Below the pieces are notes generated by a model, which had not been told where the DNA came from, made no database searches, and worked only from the letters and a program-made list of their open reading frames with translations. A stretch of DNA of 64,000 nt from Diphasiastrum complanatum (taxonomy: Eukaryota; Streptophyta; Lycopodiopsida; Lycopodiales; Lycopodiaceae), in assembly GCA_029204225.1 (NCBI GenBank), contig CM055113.1:27286592-27350591 (forward strand), read 5' to 3'. How positions within the stretch are numbered: the stretch's first letter is position 1; each line of letters begins with the position of its first letter. The translations under genes were made by a program, and so were the position numbers. Positions 59,495 through 64,000 of the stretch are shown piece by piece.

Positions 59495-59728
59495 AAAGTA
59501 CTTGTTGTTTCAGGTGCAAGCCGTACAATGGACAGTGCTCCACACGTGTGAGGCCGCTCTCACTAATTCATGAAGTTTTGATCCATTGCTTTTGCTTAAA
59601 CCTAAGTGTAGTGAATCTAGATCAAGATCTAAAGTGTAGAACTTGATGGATCCATTGATTAAGCAACCAATAACTTTCTATGATTGTTAAGTACAATCAT
59701 TATTGTCCTTTAAACTGAAATTTTATCA
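59495..59728 (+). repeat. 5' LTR of F, right part
   Basis: Resumes after the duplicated GAACC, contains a fourth CACACGTGTG (59541-59550) and ends TTTTATCA before the primer site TGGTAACAGAGC, which has one base changed from TGGTATCAGAGC. Confidence 0.8.
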
Positions 59729-60319
59729 TGGTAACAGAGCTAAGTAAGAGAGTGATCATTTGATTTATAAAACTTGCAAAGATCATTGGCAAAATTTTGG
59801 CCAATACTAGTGAGGGCGAGTTCATCTAGAGTGATAGCTTGTTTCTATTTGGATCAAATCGACTTGGAGGCTGTGTATGTACTTTTCAGACATGTACAAC
59901 CATAAAGCAACTTTCATTTCAAGTTACTTTGTGTTTTTTGCTCCTATAATCTCAATTCTAGTTCATTTTTAGTGCTTTTTGAAGCATAGTATTGATCTAG
60001 ATTCAATCTAGCTAATGCATATGACCAAATAGAGTTTTGAATCATTGAAGTATTTTTTTTTGGAGTTTAAGATCAGATCTACGAGGCTGATTTTTTCAGA
60101 TCCTTAGTTGAAGTGAAACCTCTAAGAAAAGTGTAAAGCAAAACATTTTTTTGTGAGAGTGAAAGCTAGGAATTTTTGTCAAGATTTAATTGTGTATCAT
60201 TCAAGCTTGTGTGCTAGTTTGATAGAGACAAGGTATAGGCAATCTTGTGAGCTTTAGGCCTTTCATAGATCTTTAAAATTCAAAAATCTTTGTGATTTTA
60301 GAAGAGCATTCATTCTACA

Positions 60320-62903
60320 ATGTCATCCATGGGTGGTTATTTGTTGGAATCAAGCGAGAAACTCACTTCCACAAATTATTCCATTTGGAAAGTGAGGATA
60401 GAATCACTCTTAGTGATCCATGACCTCTTGGACATAGTTCTAGGAGTTGAGGAAGAGCCTCAAGCTGCCCAAGAACAAACCACATACAAGAAGAGATCAA
60501 GATTAGCTCTACATTGCATAAAGTTGAATGTATGCAATGACCTCTTGAAGGAGGTGTCTTCTTGTGCCTCATCAAAAGAGGCTTGGGATTCATTAAAGAG
60601 TATCTATGAATCCAATAACACTTCAAGAATCCTCATGCTAAGGAATCAAGTCTTTCAAAGCATGAAAGGAAGTGGAGAGAGTGGACAAGAGTATGTCCTT
60701 AGGATCAAATCTCTTAACAAGGAATTGAGTGCTATAGGAGAAAAGATCCAAGATCAAGAGCTAGTACAAATCATCTTGAATGGCCTAGGTGATGAGTTCA
60801 CCAACTTAATCCAATTATTTTCTATTCAAGACACTCTTCCATCCATTGAAAAGTTGCATAATGTTCTTGTGGCCGAGGAGAGTAGACTCCTACACCTCAA
60901 GACAAGAATGGAAGGCATGTCACTTAATGGAGGAGAGGAGAAAGCAAACCTTACATCCAAAGGCAAGAAGAAACAACATCCATTCAAGAAGAATCGAGAC
61001 AAGGAGGCCGAGATGAAGAATGGAGGATCAACTTCCAAAGGCAAGGTGAAGAACAAGGCAAAGCTCAAGTGTTTCTTTTGTGGGAAGAAAGGACACTTTG
61101 CCTCAGAATGTTACTTGAAGAAGAATCAACAAGCAAATGGAGATCAAGGGAACATTGCTCAAGAGGAAGAAGATGAAGATGGATTCAACACATTCTTAAT
61201 GGTTACATCTACACCAACTTCAAGTCAAGACACATGGTGGATAGATAGTGGGGCTAGTTCCCACATGTCTTTTAGCAACATTATTTTTCTACTCTTTTCT
61301 CTTGTAATGACTCTAAGAAGTCAATATACATTGCTAGTGATCAAGAATGCAAGATAGATGGCATAGGATCTATTCCTCTTTGCTTAGGCACATCTAAAAG
61401 GATAGATCTAGATAATGTTTTGTATGTTCCTACCATGTCAAGAAACTTGCTTAGTGTAGGACAATTAATGGACAATGGAATATATGTACATTTCAAGAAT
61501 GGAGTTTGTTCCATCTTGAAAAATGATAAGTGCATAGCTAGTGGCATTAGCAAGGAAGACTTTTCAAGTTGGATGCTAATGTTGCAAATGAAAATGTGAA
61601 CTTGGCTAGGGAGGAGCTATCTCAATTGGAGCTTTGGCATAAGAGATTAGGCCATCCTAATCTTCAATCCATGGAGTCAATGGCAAGCAAGGAACTAGCT
61701 CTCGGCCTACCAAGAGCTTTCAAAAAGTGTGGAAAGATGTGTGAGACATGTGGCCTTGCAAAGTCACACAAATCTTCTTACAAGGGATCTTCATCAAGAT
61801 CTCTCTCTCCCTTGGATCTCATACATATGGATGTACATAGACTTTTGTGAGATCAATAGTATTAAATTGCAATACAGTTGTTCCTACACCCCCCAACAAA
61901 ATGGGACAGCCAAGAGGAAAAATAGGAGTCTATGTGAATATGCAAAGTCTTTAAGACTTGATGCATCACTTCCCATCTCATTTTGGGGAGAAGCTATAAC
62001 ATGTGCTAATTACTTGTGTAATAGACTTCCTAGTAGTGCTATTGATGGGATCTCACCTTATCAAAATTTGTTTCATAAGAAACCCAATGTAAAAGATTTT
62101 AAAATCTTTGGATGTATTTGTTATGTCCACATCCCTTTGGAGACAAGAAGGAAGAAAGATGCTACCTCCTTCAAATGGATTTTGTTGGATATGGAGAAAA
62201 TAACAAGGGCTATAGGATATATGATCCTATATCCAAGAAAGTAAAGATAAGCAAGGATGTACTTTTTGATGAGTCACAATTTGCTAAAAGCTTGTCTAAT
62301 GGATTCAACCCATTGTGCATTGAGGATCTTGAAAAACCCGAGGAGGGTCTTGACAAACTTGAGGATGGAGACAAGGATCCTAGTCAAAGGGGGCCTAGAA
62401 AATCATCAAGAAGCAAGGCCGAGCCCTCAAGGCTCACCTATGTGGACAAGGGAAAGCAAAAGGAAGACTCTACATCTTCTACCTCTTACTCCTTCTTAGC
62501 TACATTGCTTGAAGAGCCATCATCTTTTGAAGAAGCATATAGATCTAAAGTTTGGAGAGATGCAATGCAAGTAGAGTATGATGCATTAGAAGAAAATCAT
62601 ACTTGGAATTTTGTAAATCTTCCAAGAGGGAAGAAGCCACTTGCATGTAAGTGGATTTATAGAATAAAGTACAATCAAGATGGATCTATTAGTAAGTACA
62701 AGGCTAGGCTTGTTGCTAAAGGATTTCTTCAAGTACAAGGATTGGATTATGAAGAAACATTTGCATCTATAGCTAAGCTTGTAACTATTAGATTAATCAT
62801 TTGCATTGCTACTTTGTTCAAGTGAGATCTCTAACAAATGGATGTGACAAATGCTTTTTTGAATGGCTTCTTAGAAGAGGAAATCTACATGATGCAACCA
62901 TTA
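60320..62903 (+). pseudogene. Copia gag-pol of F, broken and truncated
   Basis: Gag starts with ATG at 60320 (MSSMGGYLLESSEKLTSTNY) and is intact through the UBN2 domain and zinc knuckle CFFCGKKGHFASEC (near 61068-61110) to the protease WWIDSGASSHMS (about 61240), active site intact. A frameshift near 61280 breaks the protease. The pre-integrase zone LWHKRLGHPNLQSMESM (about 61633) and IHMDVH follow; then most of the integrase core, including its second Asp, is deleted near 61850, and the usual AERKNR reads AKRKNR (catalytic Glu to Lys). A frame change near 62190 leads to KKVKISKDVLFDESQ, PLACKWIYRIKYNQDGSISK and the start of RT, which ends at 62903. Confidence 0.88.
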
Positions 62904-63307
62904 GGGAAAATATGGGCTCAAAATGGGCACTTTAAGAAATTTCACTTTAGAGAGAGGTTACATAGAGAGAGAATGAAAATCGATAACTTTTGGTTGCCAT
63001 TTTCCGAGTTTTTGGCCTTTCTCGACGTTTAACTAGTATGGTTAACTTCAGACAATAATTAGTCATGCATGAGATGTATTAACTTCACTTCATGCTCATT
63101 CCAAAATTCAAGACTAGAGATTTAAGACTGAAAATCTTGGTGTGTTCAATTGAGGTGGGAGAGGCAGATTTTTTGAAATCACTGTATGCTTACAGTGAAA
63201 TATGAGGCGGGACGATTTTTCTATGCGACATAAACATTACAAAAGTAATGAATGTTAGATCTGTTTATATTGATTTACTGTAGTTTGATTCATTTACATG
63301 ATTGTAG
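62904..63307. other. Spacer, no gene recognised
   Basis: Starts abruptly after F RT. It resembles AT-rich intron or spacer sequence and ends in a possible splice acceptor (GATTGTAG at 63307). Confidence 0.4.
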
Positions 63308-63315
63308 CTTTTACA

Positions 63316-64000
63316 ATGGCAATGTTCCATTTGCATGTTGCTCTTCCGATGGAATGCACTCCAACTATTAAGAAAAATGCGAAAGTTGTAGAGAATGTTG
63401 CTGCAATAGTTAGAGAATTGAGAATAAATAATCATATGAATATAGATTTGTGGGTGGATGGATCAATTTATCCTAATGATCCAGCTACCAATTTGTGTCC
63501 AGATTTTAAGTCCGTAACTCATCTTCTCAGATATGTATGTGAAGGAAATAGCGGATTACTTGGATATTGTCAAAGGTTGCGTGATACTGGAATGCATAGC
63601 ATATCTTGTCTTAATCAACAATTACAGTTTGCTAATCAACAATTGCAAAGTGCAAATCAACAATTGCTTCATTATGTGCAACACACTAGTGCTGAAAACA
63701 ATGCACTCAAGAATTCTATGTCAGAGTTGAATGCTACTTTCACTACTCTTCAGGAATCAAATCAAGAAAGGTTAGAATCCATGGAAAAGTTGCGATCTGA
63801 GAGTTTAAAATATGTTGATGTAAGAAATAGTGAAGCATCCCAAGTGGACACTATTCTCTATATCAATTATGGTTATTTCTACTTTGAGCATTACATGGTC
63901 ATTGAAAGGAGATCTATTCTTAGGAAGACGATCATTCTTATGATGGATCAAAGTTCTATTGGCAAAAACTATGCTAGGAGCAAGCATATTGAAATACAAT
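63316..64000 (+). CDS. Unknown coiled-coil open frame, continues past the window; 3' end joins copia RNase H
   Basis: Open without a stop from at least 63259 (ATG at 63316) to the window end, 228 codons. Residues about 1-95 look globular (VENVAAIVRELRINNHMNID, CPDFKSVTHLLRYVCEG). Residues about 96-160 are a Gln/Asn/Leu-rich helix with a repeated NQQLQ/ANQQL block and heptad-like spacing, a probable coiled coil. The last codons read ARSKHIEIQ, the copia RNase H motif seen in A2 and B, so foreign retroelement sequence enters somewhere after about 63830. A splice acceptor precedes the ATG (GATTGTAG at 63307), so this may be an internal exon. Family unknown. Confidence 0.45.
   Translation, partial: MAMFHLHVALPMECTPTIKKNAKVVENVAAIVRELRINNHMNIDLWVDGSIYPNDPATNLCPDFKSVTHLLRYVCEGNSGLLGYCQRLRDTGMHSISCLNQQLQFANQQLQSANQQLLHYVQHTSAENNALKNSMSELNATFTTLQESNQERLESMEKLRSESLKYVDVRNSEASQVDTILYINYGYFYFEHYMVIERRSILRKTIILMMDQSSIGKNYARSKHIEIQ

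Larger units (their letters stand above)
54605..62903 (+). mobile_element. Ty1/copia element F, interrupted by E and truncated in RT
   Basis: The 5' LTR starts TGTTG near 54605 (an alternative TGTTGAAAATTG start is at 54619), is split by element E, and ends TTTTATCA at 59728. The primer site TGGTAACAGAGC is at 59729-59740. Gag-pol runs from 60320 to 62903, where RT is cut after EEIYMMQP and unrelated DNA begins. No 3' LTR is present in the window. Confidence 0.85.

Overview
The window looks like an intergenic, retrotransposon-filled stretch of a land-plant nuclear genome. The evidence is overwhelmingly Ty1/copia pol with initiator-Met tRNA primer sites, Ty3/gypsy remnants, a non-LTR reverse transcriptase, MITE/foldback elements, a plant ABCB transporter relic, introns with GT-AG borders and AT-rich spacers. 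The non-LTR family reminds me of sequences from ferns and other non-flowering plants, but the species cannot be fixed from sequence alone. I see no rRNA, tRNA, CRISPR, bacterial operon or organellar block.

Layout. 1-2.3 kb: GC-rich start, a GA microsatellite, G-quadruplex-type runs and two unrecognised open frames. 2.5-9.6 kb: a decayed non-LTR reverse transcriptase split by copia element A1 (3743-8318) and by a scrap of another LTR. 12.5-17.3 kb: a decayed minus-strand Ty3/gypsy RT split by copia A2 (13148-17068). 18.1-19.1 kb: a GC-rich foldback element. 20.1-21.7 kb: a gypsy-like gag split by an A-family solo LTR. 22.6-25.5 kb: an A fragment fused to minus-strand copia B. 25.5-27.9 kb: gypsy-type LTR and protease. 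28.8-29.1 kb: a small possible membrane-protein exon. 31.5-33.2 kb: a minus-strand LTR, an unexplained 278-codon open frame with hydrophobic segments, and a protease scrap. 33.2-33.9 kb: a 355-bp tandem duplication. 34.1-34.4 kb: a DNA N4/N6-methyltransferase-like fragment. 36.2-36.6 kb: four 48-bp palindromes. 37.5-39.9 kb: a phase-consistent multi-exon unknown gene or pseudogene. 42.1-42.9 kb: ABCB pseudogene. 43-46.6 kb: copia and gypsy fragments. 47.0-53.5 kb: nearly complete minus-strand copia D. 54.6-62.9 kb: copia F with minus-strand copia E inside its 5' LTR. 63.3 kb to the end: a coiled-coil open frame that runs into copia RNase H sequence.

Almost every pol frame carries stops, frameshifts, deletions or active-site changes, so I find no autonomous element. 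The best leads for something undescribed are the palindrome array, the foldback element, the multi-exon gene, the methyltransferase fragment, the extra ORF next to the minus-strand LTR, and the non-TG/CA ends of element E. All boundaries and comparisons were made by eye.
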